Shown: positions 16,127 through 24,442 of the stretch, piece by piece
Position numbering within the stretch: position 1 is the stretch's first letter
Layout: every line of letters starts with the position of its first letter
From: Azospirillum melinis
GTDB taxonomy: Bacteria; Pseudomonadota; Alphaproteobacteria; Azospirillales; Azospirillaceae
Direction: 5' to 3'
Length of the DNA stretch: 55,181 nt
Assembly (NCBI RefSeq): GCF_013340935.1
Contig: NZ_WHOS01000048.1
Span: forward strand, 1 to 55,181
The notes under the pieces: generated by a model
Told to the model about the DNA's origin: nothing
Database searches by the model: none
What the model saw: only the letters and a program-made list of their open reading frames with translations
Program-made: the position numbers and the translations under genes

Positions 16127-16968
16127 TGACCGCCGTTTCCCGAACCGCCACCCCGTCGCGTGCCGCAGGCCAGGGCGATACAGTCCAGGGCGATGCCGTG
16201 CCGATGGTCTCCATCCGCGGCGTCGGCAAGAGCTTCGGCACCAACGAGGTGCTGCGCGACATCGACCTGACCGTCAACAAGTCGGAGGTCGTCTGCCTGA
16301 TCGGCCCCAGCGGATCGGGCAAGAGCACGCTCCTGCGCTGCATCAACTTCCTGGAGGTCTACGACCGCGGCGAGATCCGCATCGAAGGCAAGCTGGTCGG
16401 CTATAGCGAGGACACGCCGCGCCGCCGCCTGTCCAACCGCGACCTGCGCGATCTGCGCCGCAACGTCGGCATGGTGTTCCAGCAGTTCAACCTGTGGCCC
16501 CACATGACCGCGCTGGAGAATGTGGCCGAAGCCCTGGTGCAGGTCCGCGGCATGGACAAGGTCGCCGCAACATCCCACGCCCGCCGGATGCTTGACCGGG
16601 TCGGTCTGGCCGCCAAGGCCGACAGCTACCCCGCCCGCCTGTCAGGCGGCCAGCAGCAGCGCGTCGCCATCGCCCGCGTCATCGCGATGGAACCCCACCT
16701 GATGCTGTTCGACGAGCCGACATCGGCGCTCGACCCCGAACTGGTGGGCGAGGTGTTGCAGGTGATGCGCGATCTGGCGGCCGACGGCATGACCATGGTC
16801 GTGGTGACCCACGAGATGGGCTTCGCCGCCAACGTCGCCGACAAGGTGGCCTTCCTCGACCGCGGCCGCATCGCCGCCTTCGGAACCCCACGCGAGGTCT
16901 TCCACGAATCGACGGAGCCGCGGGTGCAACAGTTCTTGCAGACCTATCACGAGCGCAACAGCTTCTGA
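16126..16968 (+). CDS. amino-acid ABC transporter ATPase
   Basis: 280 residues from ATG 16126; an adjacent GTG at 16123 would add one residue. The first 26 residues are an Ala/Thr-rich extension and the conserved domain begins at MVSIRGVGKSFG, so ATG 16204 is possible but loses the TGATG overlap. Walker A GPSGSGKST is at about 60-68; FQQFNLWPHMTALENV is the Q-loop; LSGGQQQRVAIARV is the signature; LMLFDEPTSALDPE is Walker B and the D-loop; THEMGFA is the switch His. It energises the two permeases upstream. Confidence 0.92.
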   Translation: MTAVSRTATPSRAAGQGDTVQGDAVPMVSIRGVGKSFGTNEVLRDIDLTVNKSEVVCLIGPSGSGKSTLLRCINFLEVYDRGEIRIEGKLVGYSEDTPRRRLSNRDLRDLRRNVGMVFQQFNLWPHMTALENVAEALVQVRGMDKVAATSHARRMLDRVGLAAKADSYPARLSGGQQQRVAIARVIAMEPHLMLFDEPTSALDPELVGEVLQVMRDLAADGMTMVVVTHEMGFAANVADKVAFLDRGRIAAFGTPREVFHESTEPRVQQFLQTYHERNSF

Positions 16969-16994
16969 GCTCCTACAGTGCACCATTTGGTTTT

Positions 16995-17036
16995 GCCCTC
17001 TCCCTTGCCATGCTGATGCATGGGGCGGGAGAGGGC
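16995..17036 (+). terminator. hairpin after the amino-acid importer (CCCTCTCCC type)
   Basis: GCCCTCTCCC (16995-17004) pairs with GGGAGAGGGC (17027-17036), with an internal TGCATGG/CCATGC-like loop structure. It lies 27 bases after the ATPase stop and resembles the stem at 14676-14738. It is a likely transcript 3' end, although no T tract follows. Confidence 0.5.
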
Positions 17037-17037
17037 G

Positions 17038-17060
17038 GAAGTTGCAAATTTGGCAACTTC
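17038..17060. repeat. inverted repeat upstream of bioM
   Basis: GAAGTTGC (17038-17045) and GCAACTTC (17053-17060) form a perfect 8-bp inverted repeat around AAATTTG, about 85 bases before bioM. It may be an operator or part of the preceding terminator. It does not resemble the BioR consensus TTATCTATAA. Confidence 0.45.
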
Positions 17061-17143
17061 TCCCCTGGCACGCGCTTCGTAGACTCGCTAAGAACCTTTC
17101 GCACGCGCAACAGAACTGCAACGCGAAAGCCCTGGCTCCGTCG

Positions 17144-17818
17144 ATGATCGAACTCCGGTCCGTCACCCACGCCTATGGCGACCGCCCCGTCCTGCACGAC
17201 CTGTCGCTGCGGCTGGCCGAGCGGCGCATCGCCATTCTCGGTGGCAACGGCTCAGGCAAGAGCACGCTGGCCCGCCTGCTGAACGGGCTGATCGTGCCGG
17301 CAGCCGGGACCGTCACGGTTGATGGCCTAGATACCCGCAGCGACGGCCGTGCCGTGCGCCAGCGGGTCGGTTTCGTCTTCCAGAACCCCGATACCCAGAT
17401 CGTCTACCCGACGGTGGAGGAGGACCTCGCCTTCGGGCTGAAGGCGCGCAAGCTGCCGAAGGACGAAATCGCCCGCCGCGTCGCCGGGGCGCTCGAGCGC
17501 TACGGCCTCGACCGCTACCGGCACCAGCCGGCCCACCAGATGAGCGGCGGCGAGAAACAGCTGCTCGCCATCGCTGGGGTGCTGGTTCTGGAGCCGGCCT
17601 ATGTGATCTTCGACGAGCCGACCACCCTGCTCGACCTGCGTAACCGCCGCAAGGTGATCGACCTGCTGCGCGGCCTGCCGCAGACGGTGATCGTCGTCAC
17701 CCACGATCTCGACATGGTGAAGGATTTCGACCGGGCACTGGTGCTGGAGGATGGCCGCATCGTCGCAGACGGCCCGCCGGCGGAAACCGTGCCGGCCTAC
17801 ATCGAGCGGCTCGGCTGA
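17144..17818 (+). CDS. bioM: biotin ECF transporter ATPase BioM
   Basis: 224 residues from ATG 17144 (MIELRSVTHAYGD); the frame is open upstream but not conserved. Walker A GGNGSGKST is at 33-41, VFQNPDTQIVYPTVEEDLAFGL is the Q-loop and is typical of ECF/CbiO-type ATPases, MSGGEKQLLAIAGV is the signature, and YVIFDEPTTLLD is Walker B. It is the A component of an energy-coupling-factor importer, working with BioN and the biotin-binding BioY encoded next. The stop overlaps bioN (TGATG). Confidence 0.9.
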   Translation: MIELRSVTHAYGDRPVLHDLSLRLAERRIAILGGNGSGKSTLARLLNGLIVPAAGTVTVDGLDTRSDGRAVRQRVGFVFQNPDTQIVYPTVEEDLAFGLKARKLPKDEIARRVAGALERYGLDRYRHQPAHQMSGGEKQLLAIAGVLVLEPAYVIFDEPTTLLDLRNRRKVIDLLRGLPQTVIVVTHDLDMVKDFDRALVLEDGRIVADGPPAETVPAYIERLG

Positions 17819-18468
17819 TGCTGGGCCTCTACCTGCATCGGGAGTCGGTCGTTCACCGCCTGCCGGCAGGGGCGAAGCTCGGCGGCCTGCTGCTGGTGAC
17901 CATCCTGGTGCTGGCCCTGCCCGGTGGCTGGGGAGCGCTGGCCGCCGGATCGATCGGCGCCGCGCTGCTCGTGGCGGCAAGGCTGCCGGCCGGGCGGGTG
18001 CTGGCGGAGCTGCGGGCGCCGGTGCTGATGCTGACCCTGCTGTTCGGTTTCCAGGCGCTGCTGGCCGGCAGCGGGTGGGAGGAGACGGCGGTCGCCGTCG
18101 CCCGCTTCACCGCCCTGATCCTGCTGGCGACCCTGGTCACGCTGACCACCCGGGTCATGGACATGGTCGATCTGTTCGAGCGGCTGTTCGGCCTGCTGCG
18201 GCCGGTTGGGGTCAACCCGGCGAAGATGGCGCTGATGCTGGCCCTGACCATCCGTTTCATCCCGCTGCTGGGCGAACAGGTGCGCGAGGTGAGGATGGCC
18301 CAGCGCGCCCGCGGCGTGGAACGTAACATAGCCGCCCTGTTCGTTCCGCTGCTGGTCAAGATCCTCACCATGGCCGATGATCTGACCGCCGCGCTGGAAG
18401 CGCGCGGTTACGACCCGGTGGATGCCGGGACGAACGACAGCAAAACCAAGAACAGCACTCAACGATAA
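17818..18468 (+). CDS. bioN: biotin ECF transporter transmembrane component BioN
   Basis: 216 residues. It is the T component that couples ATP hydrolysis to the S component. About four to five hydrophobic segments lie in the N-terminal two thirds. The C-terminal coupling helices carry the two short Ala-Arg-Gly motifs of T components, in MAQRARGVER and LEARGYDP, which contact the ATPase. It overlaps bioM by one base and is followed by bioY after 27 bases. Confidence 0.88.
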   Translation: MLGLYLHRESVVHRLPAGAKLGGLLLVTILVLALPGGWGALAAGSIGAALLVAARLPAGRVLAELRAPVLMLTLLFGFQALLAGSGWEETAVAVARFTALILLATLVTLTTRVMDMVDLFERLFGLLRPVGVNPAKMALMLALTIRFIPLLGEQVREVRMAQRARGVERNIAALFVPLLVKILTMADDLTAALEARGYDPVDAGTNDSKTKNSTQR

Positions 18469-18495
18469 CGTCACCAGCCGAAGGAAGCGTCCGCC

Positions 18496-19044
18496 ATGTT
18501 GTCCACCCGCGACCTCGTCCTCTGCGCCCTGTTCGCCGCCCTGCTGGGCGGGCTCGGCATGGCGCCGCCGATTCCGCTCGGCTTCCTGCCGGTACCGGTC
18601 ACAGCGCAGACGCTGGGCGTCATGCTGGCCGGCACCATCCTGGGCGCCAAGCGCGGAGGCATCGCAGCGCTGCTGTTCGTTCTGCTGGTCGCGGCCGGTC
18701 TGCCGCTGCTGGCCGGCGGTCGCGGCGGCATCGGCGTCCTGATGGGGCCGACCGGCGGCTTCGTGCTGTCCTGGCCGGTCGGCGCGTTCGTGACCGGCTG
18801 GCTGGCGGAACGGTTCGCCACCACCGCCAACCCGATCCGCCTGTTCGCAGTGAGCGTGCTTGGCGGCATCCTGGTCGTCTATGCCGGCGGCATTCCCTGG
18901 CTGTGGCTGGTCGCCGGCCTGCCGGTAGACAAGGCGGTGTTCGGCACGCTGGCCTTCGTCCCGGGCGATCTGATCAAGGCTGGCATTGCCGCCGTCGCCG
19001 CCTCGGGCGTCCGCCGCGCCGGCATCCTGCCGATCCATGCCTGA
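18496..19044 (+). CDS. bioY: biotin-binding S component BioY
   Basis: 182 residues, about six hydrophobic segments and almost no soluble domain. The N-terminal region PPIPLGFLPVPVTAQTLGVMLAGTILGAKRG is the BioY hallmark; the GGRGGIGVLMGPTGGFVLSWPVGAFVTGWL block is the second. BioY binds biotin with high affinity in the membrane and, with BioM and BioN, imports it. AAGGAAG precedes the ATG. Its end overlaps the next gene, so the biotin importer and the acyl-CoA ligase share a transcript. Confidence 0.93.
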   Translation: MLSTRDLVLCALFAALLGGLGMAPPIPLGFLPVPVTAQTLGVMLAGTILGAKRGGIAALLFVLLVAAGLPLLAGGRGGIGVLMGPTGGFVLSWPVGAFVTGWLAERFATTANPIRLFAVSVLGGILVVYAGGIPWLWLVAGLPVDKAVFGTLAFVPGDLIKAGIAAVAASGVRRAGILPIHA

Positions 19045-20548
19045 GAGAATGGTTCCTGAACAGTCATTGCTGACCGACAGCTATATGGGCGCGGACAACC
19101 TCGTCCGCCCCTTTGTACTCGCCGCCGAACGGGCGCCTGACCATCCGGCGCTGATCCTCGGCGACGAGTGGCTGTCCTATGGCGCGCTGCTGGAGCAGGT
19201 GCGGCGCGCCGGTGCCGGTGTGGCTGCCCTGCACCGGGATGGAACGCCTCCGCGCGTGGCGCTCAGCCTGGGCAACCGGCCGGACCTGCTGGCGCTGTTC
19301 TTCGGCATCGTCGCGGCCGGCGGCATCGTCGGCCTGCTCGACCCGAAATGGAGCGCCGCGCAGACCGCCGCTGCCATCGAGACCTTCCGCCCCGATCTGC
19401 ATCTGACGACCGGGACCGCCGCCACTTGGATCGCAGCGCAGCCGGCTGGCTGGACCATCCCCGCGGTCGATCCGAAGACGCCGTTCCTGGTCGGCTTCAC
19501 CTCCGGCACCACCGGCCGGCCCAAGGCCTTCATCCGCAACCAGGGCTCCTGGCTGGCGACGCTGGAGGCGAGCCGGGTGGAATTCGGCATCGGTACCGAG
19601 GATGTCATTCTCGTGCCGGGGCCGCTGGTCCATGGCCTGGGCCTCTATGGCGCGGTGGAGGGACTGTCGGCCGGCGCCACGGTGCGGGTGCAGCCAAAAT
19701 TCGACGGAGCCAACGCGGCGGCGCAGTTGGCCGAGTGCGGCGTCACCACACTGGTGCTGGTGCCGACGATGCTGGTCGGCATCCTCGACGCTGCGGAGCG
19801 CGACGGCCGACGCTTCCCCACCCTTCGCCGGGTGGTCTGTTCCGGTGCCAAGCTGGCGCCCGCCGTTCATGACCGGCTGGCCGCCCTCTGTCCCGACGCC
19901 GCCGTGCTGGAATATTACGGCGCGTCCGAGCTGAGCTTCGTCAGCCTGCGCTCCTCCCGCGAAGGCGCCCCCGCCGACAGTGTCGGCCGCCCCTTCCATG
20001 GGGTGGAACTGAGCCTGCGCGACGATGACGGTCGTCCGGTGGAGCGCGGCCGGCCCGGCACCGTCTGGGTACGCAGCGGCATGCTGAGCGAGGGCTATCT
20101 CGGCGTCACCGACGGCGCCGGCTACCGCGAGCGGGACGGCTGGGGCACGGTCGGCGATTACGGCTGGATCGATGGCGAAGGCTGGCTGCGGCTGGTCGGG
20201 CGGGCCGGCGACATGGTCATCACCGGCGGCCTGAACGTCTACCCGGCGGAGGTCGAAGCGGTCCTGCGCGCCCACCCCGCGGTGGCGGAGGCGGTGGTTT
20301 TCGGCCTGCCCGATTCCTATTGGGGAGATGCCCTGTCCGCTGTCGTGTGGTGGCGCGGGAGCGCGCGCGCCTCGCTCGTCGAACTGCGCGGCTGGTGCCA
20401 TGACCGGCTGGAGGGCTACAAGGCGCCGCGGCGGGTCTTCGCCGCGTCCGACATGCCCCTGACCGGCAGCGGCAAGATCGCCCGCGCCGATGTGCGCGAG
20501 CAGGCGAAGCTCAGCGGGCAGGACGGCGGGCTGGAGGTGGTCGAGTGA
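19037..20548 (+). CDS. AMP-forming acyl-CoA synthetase (ANL superfamily)
   Basis: 503 residues from ATG 19037, which overlaps bioY; ATG 19049 with a GAGAGA just before it is a good alternative. It activates a carboxylic acid with ATP and CoA. Seen: the P-loop FTSGTTGRPKAF, the adenine-binding YYGASE, TVGDYGWIDGEG (the ATP-ribose Asp), the RAGDMVITGGLNVYPAEVE hinge, and the C-terminal catalytic Lys in LTGSGKIAR. The acid used is not known. Being inside a biotin-uptake operon and just before a thiolase suggests an acid related to biotin precursor or fatty-acid metabolism; this is inference. Confidence 0.85.
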   Translation: MPERMVPEQSLLTDSYMGADNLVRPFVLAAERAPDHPALILGDEWLSYGALLEQVRRAGAGVAALHRDGTPPRVALSLGNRPDLLALFFGIVAAGGIVGLLDPKWSAAQTAAAIETFRPDLHLTTGTAATWIAAQPAGWTIPAVDPKTPFLVGFTSGTTGRPKAFIRNQGSWLATLEASRVEFGIGTEDVILVPGPLVHGLGLYGAVEGLSAGATVRVQPKFDGANAAAQLAECGVTTLVLVPTMLVGILDAAERDGRRFPTLRRVVCSGAKLAPAVHDRLAALCPDAAVLEYYGASELSFVSLRSSREGAPADSVGRPFHGVELSLRDDDGRPVERGRPGTVWVRSGMLSEGYLGVTDGAGYRERDGWGTVGDYGWIDGEGWLRLVGRAGDMVITGGLNVYPAEVEAVLRAHPAVAEAVVFGLPDSYWGDALSAVVWWRGSARASLVELRGWCHDRLEGYKAPRRVFAASDMPLTGSGKIARADVREQAKLSGQDGGLEVVE

Positions 20549-21714
20549 GTTGCCGTCCCATCATCGTCGCCGCCCGGCGGACCCCGGTCGGGCGCATCGG
20601 CGGCAGCTTGCGCGAACTTCCCGTCGAGGATCTCGCCGCCCCGGTCATTCGTGCCGTGCTGGCCGACGCCGGCCTCGACCCTGCGGAGGTGGATGAGGTT
20701 CTGCTGGGCAACGCGGTCGGCCCCGGGGGCAATGTTGCGCGGCTGTCGGCTCTGGCGGCCGGGCTGCCGGTGTCGGTACCCGGCGTCACGGTGGACCGGC
20801 AGTGCGGATCAGGGCTGGAGGCGGTCAATCTCGCCGCCCGGCTGGTGCAATCCGGCGCCTGCGACGTCGTCCTGGCCGGCGGGGTCGAGAGCACCAGCAC
20901 CGCCCCGTGGCGCGTCGCCAAGCCGTCAAGCCTCTACCGCAGCCCGACCTTCTATGACCGTGCCCGCTTCGCCCCCGACGAGGTCGGCGATCCGTCGATG
21001 ATCGAGGCGGCGGAGACTGTCGCCACGGCTTACGGCATCGACCGCTCCCGCCAAGACCGCTACGCGCTGGACAGCCACCGCAAGGCCGTGGCCGCGCAGG
21101 CCGCCGGGCGCTTCGACCGCGAGATCGTTCCGCTGCGTCTCCGCGACGGCCGCGTCGTCGCCCTCGATGAGTGCCCGCGCGCCGATACCAGCCTCGAAAA
21201 GCTGGCGGCGCTGCGGCCGATTCTCCGGTCGGACGGCACGGTCACGGCGGGCAACGCCTGCCCGGTCAATGACGGCGCCGCAATGGTGGCGGTGGTTTCG
21301 GAGCGGAAGTTCCGCGCGCTCCGCCTCACCCATGGGCTGGCGGTGGTCGACAGCGCCGCGGCGGGCGTGGATCCGCAACTCCTCGGCACAGGTCCGATCC
21401 CGGCGGTGACCAAGCTGCTGGCCCGCAATCCCGGCCTGACCGTCACCGACATCGACCTCGTCGAGTTCAACGAGGCCTTCGCCGCCCAGGTGCTGGCCAG
21501 CCTCGACGCGCTTGGCATCGACCAGTCGCGCGTGTCGGTCGGCGGCGGAGCCTTGGCGCTCGGCCATCCCTACGGCGCATCCGGGGCGATCCTGGTGACG
21601 CGCCTGTTCAGCGAAATGCTGTTCCCGGCGGCAGGCCATGCGCCCCGCCGGGGCCTCGCCACGCTCGGCATCGGTGGCGGGCTGGGGCTTGCCACACTTC
21701 TGGAGCCAGTTTGA
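20545..21714 (+). CDS. thiolase-family protein lacking the second catalytic cysteine
   Basis: 389 residues, GTG start overlapping the ligase stop (GTGA). The thiolase fold is clear: nucleophile Cys87 in VDRQCGSG, FNEAFAAQ, and the catalytic His at about 341 in GGALALGHPYGASGA. In ordinary thiolases the C-terminal motif is C-x-G-G-G with a catalytic acid/base Cys. Here it reads TLGIGGGLG, with Gly at about residue 375 where the Cys should be. Normal Claisen condensation or thiolysis would be impaired. It may catalyse a different acyl transfer or act on the ligase product. The MFS gene starts immediately after its stop. Confidence 0.85.
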   Translation: MSCRPIIVAARRTPVGRIGGSLRELPVEDLAAPVIRAVLADAGLDPAEVDEVLLGNAVGPGGNVARLSALAAGLPVSVPGVTVDRQCGSGLEAVNLAARLVQSGACDVVLAGGVESTSTAPWRVAKPSSLYRSPTFYDRARFAPDEVGDPSMIEAAETVATAYGIDRSRQDRYALDSHRKAVAAQAAGRFDREIVPLRLRDGRVVALDECPRADTSLEKLAALRPILRSDGTVTAGNACPVNDGAAMVAVVSERKFRALRLTHGLAVVDSAAAGVDPQLLGTGPIPAVTKLLARNPGLTVTDIDLVEFNEAFAAQVLASLDALGIDQSRVSVGGGALALGHPYGASGAILVTRLFSEMLFPAAGHAPRRGLATLGIGGGLGLATLLEPV

Positions 21715-22950
21715 ATGACCAGCGCCCCTGCGGCCGGGGACAGTTTCCGGTCGGCCTTCCGTCACCGCGCCTTCGCCCTGTTCTGGAGCGCGCGGGTCTG
21801 TTCGATGCTGGCGATCCAGATGCAGGTGGTGGCGGTCGGCTGGCAGGTCTATGCCATGACCGGCGACCCGCTCGACCTCGGGCTGGTCGGGCTGTTCCAG
21901 TTCCTTCCCTCGCTGGCGCTGGTTCTGGTGGCCGGCCATGTGGTCGACAACAACGACCGCAAGACGGTCCTGTTCGGCGCCCTGTCGGTCGAGATGATCG
22001 CGGTCGCCGCCCTGTTCCTGCTGACCATGGCCGGCGCCCTGTCGCCCCACGCCATCTTCGCCGTGGTGGCGCTGATCGGCCTCGCCAAGTCCTTCGAGGG
22101 GCCGGCCAACCAGGCGATCCTGTCCGCGACCGTTCCGGTGGAGGATTTGCCCAACGCCGTCGCTTGGCAATCGTCGGGCGTGCAGGTGGCGCAGATCTCC
22201 GGCCCGGCACTGGGCGGACTGCTCTACATCGCCGGTCCGGCCGCAGTCTATGGCGTCAGCACGGCGATGCTGCTGCTGTCGGTCCTGCTGATCGCCGCCT
22301 GCCGGCCGCGCCCCGTCACCATGACCAGGCGAGCCATGAGCCTGACCAGCATGCTGGCCGGCGCTGCCTTCATCCGCAGCCGGCCGGAGATTCTGGGCGC
22401 CATCTCGCTCGACCTGTTCGCGGTGCTGCTGGGCGGGGCGACGGCGCTGCTGCCGATCTATGCGCGGGACGTGCTGCATGTCGGGCCGTGGGGGCTCGGC
22501 CTGCTGCGCTCCGCCCCGGCGCTGGGGGCGCTCGCCATGGCGATGGTCATCACCCGCTGGGGCGTGAAGCGCCATGCCGGGCGCTGGATGCTGATCGCGG
22601 TGGCTGGATTCGGCGTCGCGACCATAGCCTTCGGCCTGTCTGCCGATCCGGTGCTGTCCTTCATCGCCCTGTTGGCGGTCGGCGCCACCGATCAGGTCAG
22701 CATGTTCGTTCGCCAGACGCTGGTCCAGTTGTCCACCCCCGACGAGATGCGCGGCCGGGTCGGCGCCGTCACCTCGCTGTTCATCGGCGCGTCCAACCAG
22801 TTGGGCGAGTTCGAATCCGGCAGCGTCGCGGCAATGATCGGTGCGGTGCCGGCAGTGGTGCTGGGCGGTGTCGGAGCTGTCGGGCTCGCCGGACTGTGGG
22901 CGGCGATGTTCCCGGCGCTGCGGCGGGTGGACCGGCTGCTCCGACGGTAG
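21715..22950 (+). CDS. MFS transporter (MFS_3/EntS-like)
   Basis: 411 residues with about twelve hydrophobic segments. The N-terminal FRHRAFALFWSARVCSMLAIQMQVVAVGWQVY is typical of the MFS_3 group. The loop after the second segment contains DNNDRKTVL, the family motif-A region, and a second copy of the pattern appears at STPDEMRGRV. Members export small molecules such as siderophores. The start follows the thiolase stop directly, so it is part of the bio-ligase-thiolase operon and may export or import a compound made by it. The substrate is unknown. Confidence 0.85.
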   Translation: MTSAPAAGDSFRSAFRHRAFALFWSARVCSMLAIQMQVVAVGWQVYAMTGDPLDLGLVGLFQFLPSLALVLVAGHVVDNNDRKTVLFGALSVEMIAVAALFLLTMAGALSPHAIFAVVALIGLAKSFEGPANQAILSATVPVEDLPNAVAWQSSGVQVAQISGPALGGLLYIAGPAAVYGVSTAMLLLSVLLIAACRPRPVTMTRRAMSLTSMLAGAAFIRSRPEILGAISLDLFAVLLGGATALLPIYARDVLHVGPWGLGLLRSAPALGALAMAMVITRWGVKRHAGRWMLIAVAGFGVATIAFGLSADPVLSFIALLAVGATDQVSMFVRQTLVQLSTPDEMRGRVGAVTSLFIGASNQLGEFESGSVAAMIGAVPAVVLGGVGAVGLAGLWAAMFPALRRVDRLLRR

Positions 22951-23199
22951 CGTGAGGCGAGCCCGCCACACATCGCTGCATATGTCCAGAAGCCGATGGG
23001 CTCAACTCTAGACTTTTTAGAGATGCCTGCATACACTTATAGGTGCATTCAGGCTGTTAAATCCTCTGTTCTGCATGATGACTGGAAATAAGAGCAACAT
23101 TCCTCTGGGGGAGATTTTGGTCGTTCTCTTGCGGAATGCGGAATGCGGAAATGAATGCCGACCACGCAATGGAATCAGAAGGCAGAAAGAGAGATTGAT
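22951..23199. other. AT-richer intergenic region with small repeats
   Basis: This region is lower in GC than its surroundings. It holds a small hairpin (CTCTA...TAGAG near 23009-23025) after the MFS gene and three tandem copies of GCGGAA(T) at 23131-23150. No gene is supported. It probably contains the promoter of the RTX-like gene. Confidence 0.5.
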
Positions 23200-24378
23200 A
23201 TGAGCATCGTCGTTGCAAGCGTACCCCTGCATTTATGGGATGGTGGAAGCGGTACCGGTATCGATTATGACAACTCTTTCCTGTATTCGATAACTCCATC
23301 GCAGATCGTTGCCAGATTTACAAAAAACGGCGCGACCGTGATGGACGCCACAGTGAATGGTAATATCAATATAACCGGAACTAACATATCAGGAAGAATT
23401 ACATCCCTTACAGCGACGCAACCCAGTGGGAATATACTGCTGTCAATCAGCAATGCAAATCTGAGCTTCTCAAGCGCATATGAATTTTCTAATGCATTGA
23501 CGGTCCCGTCGTTGCTGTCAGGTGACGACCAAATATTTGGCTCATCCCAGACCGACTATTTACAGGGATACGCGGGAAACGATTACATCAGCGGCGGTGG
23601 AGGTGACGATCAGATCTACACCAGCCCTGGTTTCGATACCATCGATGGCGGAGAAGGTATCGACACCGTCATCAATCTCCAATATACGAGCACCGCGAGG
23701 CTGGTCGCTTTCAATGGACAGGTTGCCATTCTCGATCGCAGCAATGGCAGCGACGTTCTGATGAATGTCGAATACGTCAGATATTACGACGGGATGGTGC
23801 CGACTTCGAGTGCCGCTGGTTTCGATGCCCTGGGGTACCTGGCGGCCAACCGGGATCTGGCCGCCGTTTTCGGCACCAATCAGGCCGCTGCCTTCACTCA
23901 CTACATTCGGAGCGGCTATACCGAGAGCCGCGCGACCAGTTTCGACGCCGCCGGGTATCTGGCCGCCAACGCGGATCTGGCCGCGGCCTTCGGGGCGGAC
24001 ACCGCCACAGCGACCCGGCATTACATCACCAACGGTCGGTTGGAGGGACGAAACACCTCCTTCGATGCGACGGGTTATCTGGCGGCCAACCCGGATCTGA
24101 TCCAGGCCTTCGGCTCCAGCACCACCGCGGCGGCCCTTCATTATGCAACCACGGGACGGCTCGAAGGACGGACGACGACGTTCAACGCGGCCGCCTATCT
24201 GGCACGGAATCCCGATCTTCAGCGTCGGTTTGGCAACAGCGAAGCGTCGGCGGCAGCCCATTACGTGAACTTCGGCTACCGCGAAGGGCGCTCCACCACC
24301 CCGCTGGCGGCGACCGGCCGGGCGGCACCGATGCTCGAGCCGGATCTCTCGGCCGGCATGCTCGCCGCCGCCGTCTGA
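23200..24378 (+). CDS. RTX-like calcium-binding repeat protein with four YLAANPDL repeats
   Basis: 392 residues from ATG 23200, which has GAGAGA before it; an ATG at 23155 is upstream in frame. The first ~100 residues are unassigned and beta-rich. RTX-like nonapeptides follow (GDDQIFGSSQTDYLQGYAGNDYISGGGGDDQIY split over about 105-137), which bind calcium in secreted proteins. From about residue 205 four tandem ~41-residue repeats occur, each with FDAxGYLAANxDLxxAFG, a His-Tyr pair and GRxEGRxT. There is no signal peptide, so type I secretion is possible. The 5' half is visibly less GC-rich than the repeats. Confidence 0.75.
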   Translation: MSIVVASVPLHLWDGGSGTGIDYDNSFLYSITPSQIVARFTKNGATVMDATVNGNINITGTNISGRITSLTATQPSGNILLSISNANLSFSSAYEFSNALTVPSLLSGDDQIFGSSQTDYLQGYAGNDYISGGGGDDQIYTSPGFDTIDGGEGIDTVINLQYTSTARLVAFNGQVAILDRSNGSDVLMNVEYVRYYDGMVPTSSAAGFDALGYLAANRDLAAVFGTNQAAAFTHYIRSGYTESRATSFDAAGYLAANADLAAAFGADTATATRHYITNGRLEGRNTSFDATGYLAANPDLIQAFGSSTTAAALHYATTGRLEGRTTTFNAAAYLARNPDLQRRFGNSEASAAAHYVNFGYREGRSTTPLAATGRAAPMLEPDLSAGMLAAAV

Positions 24379-24442
24379 AGCCACCGTCTGACAAGGCTCC
24401 TGCAGGCGGGTCATCCCCGCCTGCAGGATCGAAATCAACGGC

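Noticed and set aside
16969..17143. BioR operator or biotin-related riboswitch upstream of bioM
   Set aside because: No TTATCTATAA-like site was seen and no biotin riboswitch class is known; only a different inverted repeat is present.
20926..22971. A 681-residue minus-strand open frame opposite the thiolase and MFS genes
   Set aside because: No family features; the opposite strand encodes clearly conserved proteins.
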